Assembly: GCA_044225825.1 (NCBI GenBank)
Contig: JBGAIB010000001.1
Location: forward strand, 806,001-870,000
Direction of reading: 5' to 3'
Length of the DNA: 64,000 nt
From: Bog-950 sp044225825
Lineage (GTDB): Bacteria > Bacteroidota > Bacteroidia > Chitinophagales > LD1
Both the position numbers and the translations under genes were made by a program. Below the pieces are notes generated by a model, which was given only the letters and a program-made list of their open reading frames with translations, had not been told where the DNA came from and did no database searches. This document shows, piece by piece, positions 62,809-64,000 of the stretch. Numbering within the stretch: position 1 is the first letter of the stretch; the number at the start of each line of letters is the position of its first letter.

Positions 62809-62816
62809 CAAATATA
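62809..62816 (-). promoter_or_regulatory. metH: metH -7 box
   Basis: TATATTTG matches TAnnTTTG fully, and predicts a start near 62801, just before the riboswitch 5' end at 62788. This position strongly supports it; a -33 box was not clear. Confidence 0.65.
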
Positions 62817-62830
62817 GTAAAACTGTCGAA

Positions 62831-63370
62831 TTACGGAACCCTGACGTATGTAGCATTTACCAGTTTGCCATTCGTAACCTGATGTAGCTGAGTGGCAGTG
62901 TTCGGATCGCTGACGGAACCGGTAAATGTGGCGTTTATAACCGGGGGATTGCCTGTACAGGAGGTAACAATTAATCCGCTGGTGCTATCGGCAAAATACA
63001 GCATCCATACTCCCTCGGGCTGCATCACCATCAGCGAATACCCCAGGCATCCGGAAATAGCCGTATCCTGACAGCTGCCATCGGCATAGAAGTTATGATA
63101 AGTCCCCGTAGACATTAAATCGGAGCTAAGCTGGCTTTGCTCATCAAATAAAGTAAGTTGCGCTGCATTCAGGCTAAAATTTACCGCTGTGCTAACGGTA
63201 AGTATTTTACGCTGTCCGTTTGGTGTCTGCAACTGTCCGTCGCCCAAGGGATAGGAATAATGCGTTCCGTCCATATCAAACTCAATATGAGGATCGGGGG
63301 AGGCCTGCTTTTTGCAGGCAGCGGCCATTAACAGGCATAATAAGCCCATTGCATGCATAAGTGTTTTCAT
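62831..63370 (-). CDS. Lipoprotein of unknown function
   Basis: A 179-residue lipoprotein (LLCLLMAAACKKQ, Cys at about 19) with a beta-rich mature domain and a possible disulfide pair (Cys about 98 and 106). A short region resembling DUF6252-type Bacteroidota lipoproteins is possible, but I did not recognise a family with confidence. Confidence 0.7.
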   Translation of the reverse strand: MKTLMHAMGLLCLLMAAACKKQASPDPHIEFDMDGTHYSYPLGDGQLQTPNGQRKILTVSTAVNFSLNAAQLTLFDEQSQLSSDLMSTGTYHNFYADGSCQDTAISGCLGYSLMVMQPEGVWMLYFADSTSGLIVTSCTGNPPVINATFTGSVSDPNTATQLHQVTNGKLVNATYVRVP

Positions 63371-63421
63371 GAATTATAGCTTTGGATCTCTCCAAATATA
63401 TAATACAATATATAACTATTA

Positions 63422-64000
63422 CTAGTATCGAGGTTTTATCAGGTTAAGCCTGAACGAAAAATCTAAGCTTACGGCATGGAAAGCCCCTTTATTGTTGGTA
63501 GTGACTTTAGGTTTCACGTTGTAATAGTTATAAGCTGGTCCTAACACAAAACAAAAGCGTCGTACGGTAAACTCGAAATTAAGGCCAGCTTTAATGGTTA
63601 CCCGGTTCTTTAGGATGTCCTTGTATTTGGTTTCGTTACCGGTGGTAAGATCTTTCACAAAGCCGCGATAGCCACCTACACCAAAAAAAGGAGTGGCAGC
63701 AATAAGACAGCGGCCCTTAGCCCCGACAGGAATAGCATACTCCATTAAAAAGTAATGCCCAAACAGATTACGGCGTGTATTAAAGGTGGTATCAAAATCC
63801 GGAGCTACTGTGTTGTCATCCAGGTCGCGCTTAAACCGGCTATAAATACCATGTTTAAAATCGAACTGGTAACCCATTCGGAATCCTTTAACACCGAATA
63901 ATACTTCCGCATGTGCAGGAATATTTGCGCCCAGGCTTTTCTCTGTAGCATTGGTGGTAATGGTTCCACCATTGTATGCATAGGTTTGCTGATAAAGCCG
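63422..64000 (-). CDS. Outer-membrane beta-barrel protein (5' end beyond window)
   Basis: The frame stays open from the stop at 63422 to the window edge, so the ATG at 63877 is internal. The visible C-terminal part shows amphipathic strands (MGYQFDFKHGIYSRF, RVTIKAGLNFEFTVRRFCFVLGPAYNYY, HAVSLDFSFRLNLIKPRY) typical of outer-membrane barrels. Signal peptide and N-terminus are outside. Confidence 0.75.
   Translation of the reverse strand, partial: RLYQQTYAYNGGTITTNATEKSLGANIPAHAEVLFGVKGFRMGYQFDFKHGIYSRFKRDLDDNTVAPDFDTTFNTRRNLFGHYFLMEYAIPVGAKGRCLIAATPFFGVGGYRGFVKDLTTGNETKYKDILKNRVTIKAGLNFEFTVRRFCFVLGPAYNYYNVKPKVTTNNKGAFHAVSLDFSFRLNLIKPRY

Overview
The window is chromosomal DNA of a Bacteroidota bacterium, most likely from the Chitinophagales/Sphingobacteriales side of the phylum. 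The signs are a T9SS type A C-terminal sorting domain, a two-component-regulator-propeller histidine kinase, BamD followed by an Rpb6/omega-type RNA polymerase subunit, DUF4476 and DUF4468 proteins, start codons that mostly lack Shine-Dalgarno sequences, and -7 boxes of the TAnnTTTG type. No rRNA, tRNA, integrase, transposase or CRISPR array was seen. Both ends cut genes: a hybrid kinase on the left and an outer-membrane barrel protein on the right.

Layout. 1-6.5 kb (+): a five-gene signalling cassette of hybrid kinase, single REC protein, CheR, CheB and REC-PAS-PAS kinase, with no chemoreceptor. 6.5-9.7 kb (-): DtxR-type regulator, dienoyl-CoA reductase-like SDR, dnaA. 9.8-13.7 kb (-): a two-gene split 5'-nucleotidase co-directional with an acyl-CoA mutase large subunit. 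13.8-16.0 kb (-): small secreted proteins and a DinB protein. 16.1-21.2 kb: a compact polysaccharide module (glycosyltransferase, flippase, Wzz-like, Wzy-like). 21.2-25 kb: membrane and signal proteins and a SpoIIE-type phosphatase. 25.5-27.5 kb (+): bamD, rpoZ and coaC, after which the gene order usual for the phylum breaks at a patch of intergenic repeats. 27.8-34.6 kb: an accessory stretch with a secreted lipase, four small unknown genes, a large T9SS cargo protein and a lipoprotein. 34.6-35.4 kb: a 768-base non-coding region packed with 10-bp and 7-bp phased short repeats and a perfect DnaA box. 35.4-43 kb: carB, a processive GT2, an ABC permease, a VIT1-family transporter and small proteins. 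43-49 kb (-): an envelope-folding cluster (three SurA/PpiC-like proteins, one barrel protein, a MoxR ATPase). 49-54 kb: RlmD, a BNR/sortilin-like secreted protein, ApaG and small proteins. 54-58.8 kb (-): a propeller kinase, a stand-alone propeller and a NarL-type regulator. 58.9-62.8 kb (-): full-length MetH behind a SAM-I riboswitch. 62.8-64 kb (-): a lipoprotein and a partial barrel protein.

The most interesting points are: (i) the metH leader, where a SAM-I aptamer is followed by a readable translational switch around an unusually strong AGGAGG; (ii) CheR/CheB beside a kinase whose coiled coil is a duplicated 28-residue Glu/Gln-rich repeat, suggesting that a kinase rather than a chemoreceptor is methylated; (iii) the helically phased word repeats and DnaA box upstream of the carB 3' end; (iv) a possible small RNA ending in a strong orphan terminator before bamD; and (v) a stand-alone CoaC with non-canonical active-site residues at a break in conserved gene order.
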